Origin: Blautia sp. OF03-15BH
GTDB taxonomy: Bacteria; Bacillota; Clostridia; Lachnospirales; Lachnospiraceae
Direction: 5' to 3'
DNA: 64,000 nt
Assembly: GCF_003463065.1 (NCBI RefSeq)
Contig: NZ_QSCM01000001.1
Coordinates: 434,001-498,000 of the forward strand
Shown: piece after piece, positions 33,263 to 43,555 of the stretch
Layout of the letters: every line of letters begins with the position of its first letter
Numbering within the stretch: position 1 is the first letter of the stretch
Notes under the pieces: generated by a model
Database searches by the model: none
What the model saw: the letters and a program-made list of their open reading frames with translations, nothing else
Told to the model about the DNA's origin: nothing
Translations under genes and position numbers: made by a program

Positions 33263-35065
33263 TCAGCTCCGAAGGGAATAATCACTGGCCTTCAGAGACA
33301 GATTCTCATTATAGTAGGGATCTCTTAAAATATCCGGCATCCAATGGCAGCGCATATACTCAATCTCCTCCTGGAAACGGCGCTTTTTGGCTTCCGTATT
33401 TTCATAGCCTCTGGTCTTGGATTCATGGTGATAAAGCTCTGCATAAGGATCATAAACCACAAGATAACCGGCATGGCGGACCTTCAGGCAGAAATCCACA
33501 TCATTGAAGGCTACCGCCAGTTTTTCCTCAAAGCCTCCTACTTTCTCAAAGACTTCTTTTTTTACCATAAAGCAGGCTGCCGTCACTGCACTCAGATCCT
33601 GCTGGAGTGCTGCCTTGTGAAGATAACCGCCTCTGCTTCTCGCCAGACCAACAAAAAGACTTCCCGCACAGCCGCCCATGCCGAGAACAATGCCTGCGTG
33701 TTGGATCGTATTGTCCGGATAATAAAGCCTAGCTCCCACGATCCCCACCTCCGGCCGCTGGCAGTTTGCCAGAAGTTCTTCCAGCCAGTCCGGAGAGATC
33801 ACCGTAATATCATTGTTCAGACAGAGGATATACTCGCCTTTTGCATAGGAAATGCCAAAATTATTGATCGCAGAATAATTAAACTCTTTGTCCCAGTATA
33901 CAACCCGTACCCGTTCCTTGCCATCCAGTTCTTTATAGTAGTCCCGGATTTCCTGCGTCGTACTGTTGTTTTCCACCAGAATGATCTCATAGTTGGAATA
34001 GGAGGTCTTCTGCCAGATCGATTCCAGGCATTTTTTCAAGGTTTCTTTTTCATCCTTATTCGGGATCACGATGGACACCAGTGGATTTCCCTGGACCTGA
34101 TATTTCACCCGGTAAAAGCCAAGATCCTTTGTATGGCTGACCTCCGCTTTTGCTCCGATTCTTGCAAGGTGAGCCTCGATGGCCCTTTTTCCCGCATCAA
34201 ACGCATACAACTTACTGGAAGGATTGTCCGCTGTAGAAGCCTGATGTACTCTCCAGTGATAAAGAATTTTAGCAACATGGACGATTTTTTCCGCATTTTC
34301 CGTACAACGGAAAATGAAATCATAGTCCTGTGCTCCGTCATAAGCCGGATCCTGACCGCCCAGCTTCAGCGCAAGGCTTCTTTTCACTACAAAAAGATGA
34401 CAGATATAATTGTTTGCACAAAGAAGATCCGGATTGAAATCCGGCTTGAAATGCGGCTGAAAATGCTCTTTCAGATCGGAAGTCACCTTGTCTTCATCCG
34501 TATAAATCACATCGGCTTTTTCTTTTTCAATGGCAGAAGCCACCTCAAAAAGCGCATTGGGAGAAAGAAGATCATCATGGTCAAACAGTGCCAGATATTC
34601 TCCGGAGGCCATTTCGATCGCTGCATTGGTATTTCCTGCAATGCCTTCGTTTTTCTCCAGACGCCTGTAGCGGACCCTGGGATCCTTTTTCTGATACTCT
34701 TTCACCACCTTTTCCACAGAATCATCCGTTCCGCTTCCATCGGCAATGCAGAGTTCCAGATAAGGATAGGTCTGAAGCAGCACCGATTCCATCATCTGCT
34801 TCAGAAAAACCTCCGGTGTCCGGTAAGCCGGCACCAGTACGCTGATGACCACAGGATCTTTCCACTTTTTCTTTCGCTGGCGGGCTAGCTCTTCTTCGGA
34901 AGGCTTATTTTTCTCATACCACTCCTGATATTCCACTTCCCGCTCTTCAAAGCGCTCCAGAAGGCGGGCGTAAAAACCTTTCACTCCGTAATGTTTCAGA
35001 TAACGGACGCCTTTTTTGATATTATAAGGTGTCAGTCGTTTAAAAATCTGTCCTGCTTTACTCAT
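33263..35065 (-). CDS. Two-domain family 2 glycosyltransferase
   Basis: The product is 600 residues with two GT-A domains in tandem. The first (about 70-310) has SVLVPAYRTPE and ALFDHDDLLSPNAL, and the second (about 325-590) has SIVIPNKDEKETL, LCLNNDITVISPDW and VAFNDVDFCLKVRHAG. It lacks the N-terminal beta-sandwich found in its larger paralogues of this operon. Both metal-binding motifs look intact, so it may add two residues, as in RgpF-like polymerising enzymes. The start overlaps the aminotransferase stop by eight bases. Confidence 0.9.
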   Translation of the reverse strand: MSKAGQIFKRLTPYNIKKGVRYLKHYGVKGFYARLLERFEEREVEYQEWYEKNKPSEEELARQRKKKWKDPVVISVLVPAYRTPEVFLKQMMESVLLQTYPYLELCIADGSGTDDSVEKVVKEYQKKDPRVRYRRLEKNEGIAGNTNAAIEMASGEYLALFDHDDLLSPNALFEVASAIEKEKADVIYTDEDKVTSDLKEHFQPHFKPDFNPDLLCANNYICHLFVVKRSLALKLGGQDPAYDGAQDYDFIFRCTENAEKIVHVAKILYHWRVHQASTADNPSSKLYAFDAGKRAIEAHLARIGAKAEVSHTKDLGFYRVKYQVQGNPLVSIVIPNKDEKETLKKCLESIWQKTSYSNYEIILVENNSTTQEIRDYYKELDGKERVRVVYWDKEFNYSAINNFGISYAKGEYILCLNNDITVISPDWLEELLANCQRPEVGIVGARLYYPDNTIQHAGIVLGMGGCAGSLFVGLARSRGGYLHKAALQQDLSAVTAACFMVKKEVFEKVGGFEEKLAVAFNDVDFCLKVRHAGYLVVYDPYAELYHHESKTRGYENTEAKKRRFQEEIEYMRCHWMPDILRDPYYNENLSLKASDYSLRS

Positions 35066-36185
35066 AAAATTCCTTTACGGCCTTTACGACCTGTTCCTGA
35101 TCTTCTTCTTTCAGCTGATAATACATGGGCAGACGCAGCAGACGTTCGCTCTCCTTCGTCGTGTACCTATCCTCTCCATGGAAACGGCCAAACTTCTGTC
35201 CGGCAGGTGCCGAATGAAGAGGTACATAGTGGAAGACTGTATGGATCTCCCGTTTCGCCAGAAAATCGATCAGTCTTCCGCGAGTCTCCAGATCCTTCGT
35301 CTTGATATAGTACATATGTGCATTGTGTTCCGCATAATCCGGGATAAACGGCTGCTCGATATAACCGGCATCTGCCAGTGAACGAAGCTCCTCATGGTAA
35401 TAGTTCCAGCTTTCCAGACGGTCTTCCCGGATTTTTTCTGCCATTTCCAGCTGTGCCCAGAGATATGCTGCATTCAGATCGCTGGGCAGATACGAGGAAC
35501 CGTAATCCATCCAACGATATTTATCCACCTGACCACGGAAGAATTTGCTGCGGTCTGTTCCTTTTTCCCGGACGATCTCTGCTCTCTCCAAATAATCATT
35601 GTTCTGGAAGACCAGTGCACCGCCCTCTCCCATAGAGTAGTTTTTCGTCTCATGGAAACTATAGCAGCCGAAATCGCCGATCGTGCCCAGTGCTCTTCCT
35701 TTATAGTATGCGTAGACACCCTGGGCTGCATCCTCCACCACCATCAGATGATGGCGTGCTGCGATCTCCATAATTTCATCCATGGCACAGCCGACTCCGG
35801 CATAATGCACCGGAACGATGACTTTTGTCTTCTCTGTAATGGCGTCCTCGATCAGTCGCTCATCCAGGTTCATGGTTTCCGGACGGATATCCACAAACAC
35901 CAGAGTTGCTCCTCTCTGGACAAAAGCATCCGCAGTAGAAACAAAGGTGTAGGAGGGAAGAATGACCTCATCTCCCGGCTTCACCTGGGTCAATACCGCA
36001 GCCATCTCCAACGCATGGGTACAGGACGTCGTCAGAAGTACATGGTTTGCCTGAAATTTTTCTTCCATCCAACGGCTGCATTTCTTGGTAAACGCGCCGT
36101 CTCCGCAGATTTTTTTATTTTTTATCGCCTGCTGCATATACTCCAGTTCTTTTCCGGTAAACGGTGGGATATTAAAATCGATCAT
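35058..36185 (-). CDS. rffA: dTDP-4-amino-4,6-dideoxygalactose transaminase-like
   Basis: The product is 375 residues, a PLP-dependent DegT/DnrJ/EryC1 sugar aminotransferase. The PLP lysine is in SFHETKNYSMGEGGAL, and LTTSCTHALEMA and EDAAQGV are family marks. The overall pattern (FNIPPFTGKELEYMQQAI, then IQ-type C-terminal half) resembles WecE/RffA, which aminates dTDP-4-keto-6-deoxyglucose. That substrate is made by RfbB in this operon, so the polymer may contain a 4-amino-4,6-dideoxy sugar beside rhamnose. It overlaps YfhO by four bases and the next gene by eight. Confidence 0.88.
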   Translation of the reverse strand: MIDFNIPPFTGKELEYMQQAIKNKKICGDGAFTKKCSRWMEEKFQANHVLLTTSCTHALEMAAVLTQVKPGDEVILPSYTFVSTADAFVQRGATLVFVDIRPETMNLDERLIEDAITEKTKVIVPVHYAGVGCAMDEIMEIAARHHLMVVEDAAQGVYAYYKGRALGTIGDFGCYSFHETKNYSMGEGGALVFQNNDYLERAEIVREKGTDRSKFFRGQVDKYRWMDYGSSYLPSDLNAAYLWAQLEMAEKIREDRLESWNYYHEELRSLADAGYIEQPFIPDYAEHNAHMYYIKTKDLETRGRLIDFLAKREIHTVFHYVPLHSAPAGQKFGRFHGEDRYTTKESERLLRLPMYYQLKEEDQEQVVKAVKEFYE

Positions 36186-38617
36186 GATATGTTCACTCCT
36201 CTTTTGTTTTTTCTGCTGTTTCGTGCTCCTGCTGCCAGATATGATAAATAGATCAGCCAGCCGATCAGGCTGAGAATGCAGCCTTCCTTCAGAAGCGGCG
36301 GATGGTAATCCAGGGAAAAGGTATGGCTTCCTGCACGGACACGAACCCCCATAAATCCAAGATCCGCTTTGAGAATTTCCTGCTTTTCTCCGTCCAGTGT
36401 CAGTTTCCAGCCGCCCTCATAGGGAACGGTGATGAGAAGATAACCGTCAGAAGGCACCTCTGCTGTTCCGGTCAGATGGGAATCGTTCCCTGCTTTTTCC
36501 AGGGTAAAGGTTCCCCGGTCTCCTGCATAGTTGTCTTCCGCTGTCTTTTTTACCGGATCGGTGGAGCCTTTCGCCTCAGCCTCAGCCTGATAAGCAGCTA
36601 TCTCTTCCTGCCTTTCTTCGATACCAAGCCTTGCAAGCAACACCTGATTCAGACTCTTCTGATTTCCACGGCTCTTGCACTTTGTCTTAAAGTCTTCATT
36701 TGTCATGGCCCGGCTGGCATTGTAGAAGCTTACGATACCGGCGTACTCTTTTGCCTGATAGACAGAGATTATACCGAAAGAGCGGACAAACACATACGTA
36801 TCCGGTACCGGATCGCCTTCTTTGGAAAGAAGATACCGGACTCCCAGAAAAGCCGGAAGTCTTCCATCCCCCGGATGTTCACTGTAGCAGTAGTAATTCA
36901 ACCCGTCAAAAAGAAGATCCGGTGCACTGCTGAAAACAAAGTTCTTCACATTACCGTTCTGCATGGAATTGTAGGTACTGATGCTGCTGTAATCCTGTGC
37001 AAGCGAAGTCATGGAAGCAATTCCTTCCAGATATGTTTTTTCCACCCGGTAAAAGCCGGTGTCTGTTTCCTTCAGCCAGGCAAGGGCATTTTTAACATCC
37101 TCGTTGTAAAGATCCAACAGGCAGGTGGTATCGTTCTTCTCCACAGCTCCGCGGTCGGTGACGGTTCCTTTTCCTTCCATACACATATCGGCCACTGCCA
37201 GAAGAAGCAAGACTGTACAAAAGCCCTTCTGGTATTTCGGATCTTTCAGCCACTGCCCGGCCAGAAGGACAGCCATTGCCAGCACGCTCACGGCCAGCAT
37301 CCCAAGGATCAGCTGCTTCTGCGGCGGCTGACTGGTCAGCTTCCAGCCGCTTATGTAAATACAGACACTCAGAGCTCCCGTAGCGATCAACGCCGGAATA
37401 CAGAGCTTCTCTCCTGCCAGAATAAAATCGGTCATCCAGGCAATGAGCAAAGCAACGAACGGCAGGAAAACAAAGGTAAAACGGCTCATATATCCGCTGC
37501 AGCCGTTAAAGATGATACCAGCCAGTGGAAAGAGCAGACAAAAAGCGATCAGAACTGCTGCTCCGTAAAAAACACACTTTTTGTAGTGGCTCATCCGGCT
37601 TCTCCATAGCACACAGAGATACTGCACGCCAAAGATCACCAGGAAAATCGACGCAAATACCGAAGGATCCTCATAATAATTGCTGTAGCCCTTATAATCT
37701 CCGTTCTTGTTCAGCAGATTGGCGGAGAAAAAGCGATAGAGCAAGGTCAGATAACTGTCTTCCTGCATCGGCCGGAATCCCTCTAAAAGACGCTGCACCA
37801 GCGTACTGTCACTTTCCATACGGGATGTCACACCAAAGATCACATAAGCAGACGGAAGCAGCACACAAAGCCCCATAAGAACGCCAAGGAACATCCCGAG
37901 ACACACTCTCAGAAAGCGGTTCAGCCGTTCCTTTACCGGAAGTTCCGTCACCAGAAGCACCCGGAAAATAAGATAAACGCCCGTCGTCAGACAACTCATG
38001 TAAGCAAGGTATGTACTGTCGATCACTGTCAGAAAAACGATCAGCGGCAGCAGGCTCCGGTATCTCTTTTTCCGGAAGGTCCGTTCTGCAAACAGCAGCA
38101 GCAGCGGCAGATAGATGGTGATGATACCAAACTGGTAATGCTGTCCCCATACCATGAGAAACCCGTTAAGTCCGTAGATATAAGCTGCCAGAAGCTTACT
38201 TCGCTCAGAAAACTGAAATTCGGAAAGAAAAAGATAACCAGCCAGGCCAGCCAGCAGAATTCTTAATATCTGCACATAAACCAGTGCTCCCCAGATGTGA
38301 TTGGCTCCGCGGATAAGGCCGATGAGGTAAAGCAGGATCAACGTCGGATCAAACAGGTTCATCTGAAATACATTAATGCCAAAACCATTGTTAAAGTCCC
38401 AGAAACTCACGTTTCCATTCCGTATATGATTGACTACGGAATGATAATGCATCAGATACTGCTGCACCGTATCGCTGCCCACATCCGCAAAGGTTCCGAA
38501 TGCCAGAAAATGATTACCGAAAACATAATCCCAATAGACCAGAAATCCACTGAAAAACAGCAACACTTCCAGAATCAGTACGGTCCTCATCTGCTGTACA
38601 TGATCTTTTTTTTCCAT
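36182..38617 (-). CDS. YfhO-family polytopic membrane protein
   Basis: The product is about 811 residues with roughly a dozen membrane helices in the first 480, a large extracytoplasmic domain (about 490-770) and a final helix with a basic tail. FADVGSDTVQQYLMHYHS and FWDFNNGFGIN near the N-terminus are typical of YfhO, a GT-C-like protein that decorates wall or lipoteichoic polymers with sugars from lipid carriers. A TTG three codons upstream is an alternative start; the ribosome site (AAAGG) does not clearly decide. It overlaps the aminotransferase start by four bases. Confidence 0.88.
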   Translation of the reverse strand: MEKKDHVQQMRTVLILEVLLFFSGFLVYWDYVFGNHFLAFGTFADVGSDTVQQYLMHYHSVVNHIRNGNVSFWDFNNGFGINVFQMNLFDPTLILLYLIGLIRGANHIWGALVYVQILRILLAGLAGYLFLSEFQFSERSKLLAAYIYGLNGFLMVWGQHYQFGIITIYLPLLLLFAERTFRKKRYRSLLPLIVFLTVIDSTYLAYMSCLTTGVYLIFRVLLVTELPVKERLNRFLRVCLGMFLGVLMGLCVLLPSAYVIFGVTSRMESDSTLVQRLLEGFRPMQEDSYLTLLYRFFSANLLNKNGDYKGYSNYYEDPSVFASIFLVIFGVQYLCVLWRSRMSHYKKCVFYGAAVLIAFCLLFPLAGIIFNGCSGYMSRFTFVFLPFVALLIAWMTDFILAGEKLCIPALIATGALSVCIYISGWKLTSQPPQKQLILGMLAVSVLAMAVLLAGQWLKDPKYQKGFCTVLLLLAVADMCMEGKGTVTDRGAVEKNDTTCLLDLYNEDVKNALAWLKETDTGFYRVEKTYLEGIASMTSLAQDYSSISTYNSMQNGNVKNFVFSSAPDLLFDGLNYYCYSEHPGDGRLPAFLGVRYLLSKEGDPVPDTYVFVRSFGIISVYQAKEYAGIVSFYNASRAMTNEDFKTKCKSRGNQKSLNQVLLARLGIEERQEEIAAYQAEAEAKGSTDPVKKTAEDNYAGDRGTFTLEKAGNDSHLTGTAEVPSDGYLLITVPYEGGWKLTLDGEKQEILKADLGFMGVRVRAGSHTFSLDYHPPLLKEGCILSLIGWLIYLSYLAAGARNSRKNKRGVNIS

Positions 38618-38639
38618 AAATCCCAATTACCTTTCTGCC

Positions 38640-41054
38640 TTAATTCCTTTTCAGGGAGAAATCTTCTTTCTCCAGTGTCAGATTCGGATTATAAAAAGGA
38701 TCGCCCTTTCGTATCAGCTCCGACCAGCGTTTTTCAAAAAGTGCAATGGCCTGATGAAATTCTTCCAGTTTTTCTTCGGCTTCCCTCTGTTTTTCCTGTC
38801 TGTCCCCATAATGATAAAACTCTGCATATGGCTCGTAAACAACCCGTTTTCCGTTTTTTCCTGTCCTGAGACAAAAATCCAGATCAGCAAAGGCTCTTCC
38901 GAATTCTTCTGAAAAACCACCGACAGCTTCAAAAATACTCCTTTTTACCAGCATACATTTTCCGGTTACAGCACTGTAGCCTTGACGGCAGAGGATCCGG
39001 CTGTAAACATCCTCTTCTGTCTTTGGAAAACCGGAAAAGGCATCTCCGGCAATGCGGTGAATACCGATGATCACACCGGCATGGGCGATCCGCTTTTCTC
39101 CGTCATAAAGCCTTGCTCCCACAATACCGTTTTTCTCTCTCATGCAGCAGCCCAGCATTTCTTCCAGACTGTCCGGCTCAATGAGTTCGGTATCCACATC
39201 CAGAAAAAGAAGGTATTCTCCACCTGCACGCTGAACCGCACGATTGCGGCAGGCTGCCGTATTTTCACCTTCCTCACAGTGGATCATCTGAAGTGTTTTT
39301 TCTGTCAGCCCCGTTTCCAGTGTCTCTTCCTCTGTCAGGATCAGGTATTCATAGTTCTGATATGAGGATTTCCGGTCGATAGATGCAATGCAACGCTTCA
39401 AAGCTTCTTTTTTCCCACGGGAAAGGATCAGGATCGAGATCAACGGACTTTCCTTCCGTACAAAACGAGTCCGGAACAGTCCCGGATGTTCCCCTTTCTG
39501 TACCAGAGCTTTCTCGCCCAGACGCTCATAATGCGCCTGCAAAGCCAGTCTTCCCTTCTCCCATTCTTCCTCTGCTTCGATCAAAGCTCCCTCCGACATC
39601 CGTATATGACAAAGGATCCGTGGAATATGCACGATTTTCTCCGCTTCCGCCGCTTCTGTCAGCCGAAGAAGGAGATCATAATCACAGGCTCCGGAAAAAT
39701 CCGTATCCACTTTTCCCTCTTTTTCAAAGAAGGAACGTTTCACCATAAAGAAACGGCCCATATAATTGGTGCTTTCCAGAAGCTCCGGATCAAAATCCGG
39801 TTTCAATTCCGGCTCAAAAAAGTGATTGCCGTCCGGTGTCATCCGGTCATTGTCCGGATAAAACAATACGCCCTCCGGGTGCTCATTGACCGCCTTGGCA
39901 AAAACAAACAAAGCATCCGGTGTGGGAAGATCTTCCTGGCGCAAAAAGATCAGATACTCTCCTTTCGCTAGGGAAAGTTCTGCCTGAACGCCTTCTGCGA
40001 TCCCGGTATGCTCCGGCTGCTCCGTCACATGAAGACGTTCTTCCTCTTTTTCAAAGGTATGCAGCACTTCATGAAGGCGCAGATTCTCCGTTTCATCCGC
40101 CAGACAGACTTCAAAATTCCGGTAGGTCTGGTTTTCCAGATTCCGGAGAAGCTGCTTTAGCTGCCGTTCTCCCATATCTTTTACCGGAAGGATCAGACTG
40201 AACTTCGGCATGGCAGGAAGCACCGTGTTCCGCTGGCGTTCCAGTTCTCCCGGTCCGGGGATATGCCTCTGGATCCATGCCGGATAATCCACAGCTGCTT
40301 CTTCCGACGCCGGGAAAAATTCCTTTGCCACCCGGGCAGTCAATGCCTGCATTCCGTGGAGCTTCCAATAATCCATGCCGCGTTTTACATATTTTTCCAT
40401 TTTTTGTTTCAGGATCATGGCCGGAGCCAGATTCACGGGATACACATTTTTCCCTTGTGCGCCGACTACCACCAGATAGGCGACTCTCCCGGAAACCCCT
40501 TCCGCTTCGATCGTAAAACCACAGTTTTTCTCAATCTCCGTTTCAAAATATACGGCCTGTATATCCAGTCTGGCGTTCCTTCTGAGCTTACACGGAAGCT
40601 TCTTCTTTTTTTGATCAAAAAGCCCGATCTTCAGAAGCTCTGTATCGGCTGCCCAGCCTCGAAGATAAAGAGTTCCTTTTTTATTGTCTGCAAGCTCTTC
40701 TTCCAGATAAATGGCAGGTCTCTGTCTGGCCTCCTTCAGGCGTTTCACAGAGCTTTCATACCAGAGAAGTCTTTCTTCTCCTGCTCTTGCAAAAACACAA
40801 AGATGATGATGCTTCTCCCAGTTTTCCGGAAGCGTCAGAAACACGGTAACCTTTTCCCCCTTGGAAATTTCCGTGTTCCCAGACATTTCCAATGCTCCAT
40901 TATACTCCCAGTTTTCCATTTCCGCAGAAATTTTTTCCTTATCCAGAAAAACTTCTATGCTGCGGCCGCTCGGAAAAATCCCCTGAAGGATGTAAACCTG
41001 CTCATCTTTCAGGCTGAATCTGGCCCGTTTTACTTCCCATTCCTGTACTTTCAT
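38640..41054 (-). CDS. Giant glycosyltransferase with degenerate first GT domain
   Basis: The product is 804 residues: an N-terminal beta-rich region, a beta-sandwich with LRGWAAD and CGFTIEAEG (about 115-210), and two GT-A domains (about 283-510 and 527-790). In the first, the metal site reads LRQEDLPTPDAL (371-382) where its paralogues have DHDD, and the next site reads YPDNDRM instead of YTDED. That domain may be inactive or use a different donor. The second keeps LFLDVDTEL and FGRAFADLDFCLRTG. It overlaps the preceding gene by four bases and is one of three tandem paralogues. Confidence 0.85.
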   Translation of the reverse strand: MKVQEWEVKRARFSLKDEQVYILQGIFPSGRSIEVFLDKEKISAEMENWEYNGALEMSGNTEISKGEKVTVFLTLPENWEKHHHLCVFARAGEERLLWYESSVKRLKEARQRPAIYLEEELADNKKGTLYLRGWAADTELLKIGLFDQKKKKLPCKLRRNARLDIQAVYFETEIEKNCGFTIEAEGVSGRVAYLVVVGAQGKNVYPVNLAPAMILKQKMEKYVKRGMDYWKLHGMQALTARVAKEFFPASEEAAVDYPAWIQRHIPGPGELERQRNTVLPAMPKFSLILPVKDMGERQLKQLLRNLENQTYRNFEVCLADETENLRLHEVLHTFEKEEERLHVTEQPEHTGIAEGVQAELSLAKGEYLIFLRQEDLPTPDALFVFAKAVNEHPEGVLFYPDNDRMTPDGNHFFEPELKPDFDPELLESTNYMGRFFMVKRSFFEKEGKVDTDFSGACDYDLLLRLTEAAEAEKIVHIPRILCHIRMSEGALIEAEEEWEKGRLALQAHYERLGEKALVQKGEHPGLFRTRFVRKESPLISILILSRGKKEALKRCIASIDRKSSYQNYEYLILTEEETLETGLTEKTLQMIHCEEGENTAACRNRAVQRAGGEYLLFLDVDTELIEPDSLEEMLGCCMREKNGIVGARLYDGEKRIAHAGVIIGIHRIAGDAFSGFPKTEEDVYSRILCRQGYSAVTGKCMLVKRSIFEAVGGFSEEFGRAFADLDFCLRTGKNGKRVVYEPYAEFYHYGDRQEKQREAEEKLEEFHQAIALFEKRWSELIRKGDPFYNPNLTLEKEDFSLKRN

Positions 41055-43555
41055 TTTTCTGCTTCCTCACCGTGTGGAAAGAGTTTTTTCCATTCCACCG
41101 GAACTTCCTTCTCTTTACGTAACTGACATTCGCCGTTCATCAATGACAGATTCGGACTGTAATAAGGATCTCCCTGATCCAGAAAAGACTTCCAGCGTCT
41201 TCGGAAACGAAGGATCTCCTGTTTAAAACGTTCCTTCTTTTCCGGTGTATTCTCATAACCTCTGGACTTTGATTCATAATGATAGAGCTCCACATTCGGA
41301 TCCTGCACGATGAGTTTGCCGGCTTCACGGATCCTCAGACAGAGATCCACATCATTTAAAGAAACCACAAAGGACTCATCGAAACCGCCGATGGCATCAA
41401 AAACAGATTTTTTCACCAGCATGCAGGCTGCTGTCACCGCACTGATGTCCTGTACCGCCTTTAGCCTTCCGAAATAGCCTGCATCCTGCCGGGTATGGAA
41501 ATTCTGAACATGACCTGCAAAATTTGCGATTCCGACCACCACCCCACAGTGCTGGACCAGACCGTCCGGATAATAAAGTTTCGCCCCCACAGCGCCTGTA
41601 TCCTCTCTCTGGCAAAAGCCCACCATTTCCCGGATCCAGAAAGGACTGATCACCTCGGTATCATTGTTCAGAAGCAGGAGATAGTCGCCCTTTGCATGGC
41701 GGGCGCCGAAATTGTTGATCGCAGAATAGTTAAATCCGCCCTCATAGCGTACCACCCGGAAATTTTCGTGTTCTTTTTCCATTTTTTCATAATAAGCAAA
41801 GGTTTCCTCTTTCTCACTGTTGTTCTCCACAATGAGGATCTCAAAATGAGGATAATCCGTTTTTTCGTAGATGGATCTCACACAGGTATCCAGCGTTTCT
41901 GCCTGATCCTTATTCGGGATCAAAATTGTCACCAACGGCTCTCCTTTGACCTTCAGACGCATTTTATAAAGGATAAAAATACCGGTGTATTCCACCTCTG
42001 CCTCATATCCCAGACGGGCATAATGCTCTGTAAGTGCCTTTTTTCCTGCCTCTATGGCATAGGTTTTGCTGTCCTGATTACCTGCTGTAGATGTTTCGGA
42101 AGCTCTCCAGTGATAGAGGATCTTCGGAATATGGTAAACCCGGTCGGTCTTCTCGATACAGCGAAGCAGAAAATCATAATCCTGTGCTCCGTCACATTCT
42201 TTACGAAGAAATCCCACTTCCTCTGCCAGACTTCTTCTCACCATCGTCAGATGGCAGATATAATTGATGCATCTTAAGAAATCAGGGTTGAAATCCGGCT
42301 TCATCCTGGGTGAAAAATAGTGTTCTCCGTTTTCATCTGAAAGGTCCTCATCGGTATAGATCAGATCCAGCGTCGGATCCTGGTTCAGTGCCTGCACCAT
42401 CTCAAAAAGTGCATTCGGCTCCAGAAAATCATCATGATCCGAAAACAAGAGAAACTCTCCGGAAGCCATGCGAATGGCTTCATTGGTATTCTCGGAAATC
42501 CCTCCATTCACTGTCAGCCGTTTCAGACGGATCCTTTTATCCGATCCATACTGTTTTTTCACAAAAGCCGCCGTCTTTTCGTCCGTGCTTCCATCTGCCA
42601 GGCAAAGTTCAAACTTTCCATAGGTCTGTACCGTGATGGAATCGATCAAAGCTTTCAAAAAAGGCTCCGGCGTATTATAAAGCGGCACCACAATGCTGAT
42701 CAGCGGCTGATAATCAAAAACTGTTTTTCGTTCCCTCTCCAGCTCTTTTTTATCTGCTGCATGAAGACGGAACCATTTCCCGTACTCGATCGGACGCTCC
42801 TTTAAGGAGCGCAATTTTCCGGCTGTTTTCGAGACAAAGGCCTCTGTACCGTGAGCCCGCCAGTAGCTGAGTCCTTTTCTGGCATATTTTTCCACTTTGT
42901 TTTTCAGGATTACCGGTGCTTTCAGACTGACCGGATAGACATTTTTTCCGTTTTTTCCGGAGAATACCAGATAAACGGCATCCCCGCAAAGATCTGTGGC
43001 ATCCAGAGAAAAACCACAGTTTGCTTCTACGGCGCATTCCCCGTACATACTCACCACATCCGGTCTTGCATTCCTGCTGATGCGACAGGGAAGTTTTCTC
43101 TTTTCACGGTCAACAAGTGCGATCTTCACCGGTCCCTGATCCACCGCCCAGCCACTGATATGAATCCTTCCGGCCCTGGCATCGATGACCTCCTCATCCA
43201 GATAAAACTGAGGATTTTTCTGTTTTTTCTTCAGTTCCCGCACGGAAATCCGGAACCAGATGTTTTTTCTGTCTTTTTCCACCGCATAAACCGTCAGCTG
43301 TCGGGCTTTCTCCCAGCCTTCCGGCAGCTGGATCGTAAGGATCTTTTTTTCACCGAGAAGACGGATTGCTTCTTCCGAACGGCTCAGTTCCTCTTCTTTT
43401 TCCCCGCTCATAAGCTCTGCCTGGATCCTGTGCCTGTCCAGACAGACTTCCGAAGCCGCTCCGGAAGGCCAGTTTCCTTCCAGGATATAGGTATTTTTTG
43501 CTCCGAGCAGAAAGCGTTCCCGTTCCGCTCCAAGTACCTGTGCCAGCATCTTCAA
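41051..43555 (-). CDS. Giant two-domain glycosyltransferase with N-terminal beta-sandwich
   Basis: The product is 834 residues. N-terminal beta-rich modules include ISGWAVDQGPVKIAL, RPDV and CGFSLDA (about 130-210). They precede GT-A domain 1 (about 285-520; SIVVPLYNTPE, FSDHDDFLEPNAL, YTDEDLS) and GT-A domain 2 (about 540-800; TILIPNKDQAETL, LLLNNDTEVISPFW, SLNDVDLCLRIREAG). The metal sites are intact in both. From about residue 280 on it is nearly the same as the next paralogue upstream in the operon, while the N-terminal parts differ. It probably assembles the rhamnose-containing backbone. It overlaps both neighbours by four bases. Confidence 0.88.
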   Translation of the reverse strand: MKMLAQVLGAERERFLLGAKNTYILEGNWPSGAASEVCLDRHRIQAELMSGEKEEELSRSEEAIRLLGEKKILTIQLPEGWEKARQLTVYAVEKDRKNIWFRISVRELKKKQKNPQFYLDEEVIDARAGRIHISGWAVDQGPVKIALVDREKRKLPCRISRNARPDVVSMYGECAVEANCGFSLDATDLCGDAVYLVFSGKNGKNVYPVSLKAPVILKNKVEKYARKGLSYWRAHGTEAFVSKTAGKLRSLKERPIEYGKWFRLHAADKKELERERKTVFDYQPLISIVVPLYNTPEPFLKALIDSITVQTYGKFELCLADGSTDEKTAAFVKKQYGSDKRIRLKRLTVNGGISENTNEAIRMASGEFLLFSDHDDFLEPNALFEMVQALNQDPTLDLIYTDEDLSDENGEHYFSPRMKPDFNPDFLRCINYICHLTMVRRSLAEEVGFLRKECDGAQDYDFLLRCIEKTDRVYHIPKILYHWRASETSTAGNQDSKTYAIEAGKKALTEHYARLGYEAEVEYTGIFILYKMRLKVKGEPLVTILIPNKDQAETLDTCVRSIYEKTDYPHFEILIVENNSEKEETFAYYEKMEKEHENFRVVRYEGGFNYSAINNFGARHAKGDYLLLLNNDTEVISPFWIREMVGFCQREDTGAVGAKLYYPDGLVQHCGVVVGIANFAGHVQNFHTRQDAGYFGRLKAVQDISAVTAACMLVKKSVFDAIGGFDESFVVSLNDVDLCLRIREAGKLIVQDPNVELYHYESKSRGYENTPEKKERFKQEILRFRRRWKSFLDQGDPYYSPNLSLMNGECQLRKEKEVPVEWKKLFPHGEEAEK

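Noticed and set aside
33344..34888. A 514-codon open frame on the plus strand
   Set aside because: It is fully antisense to a well-supported glycosyltransferase, with no recognisable motif or ribosome site.
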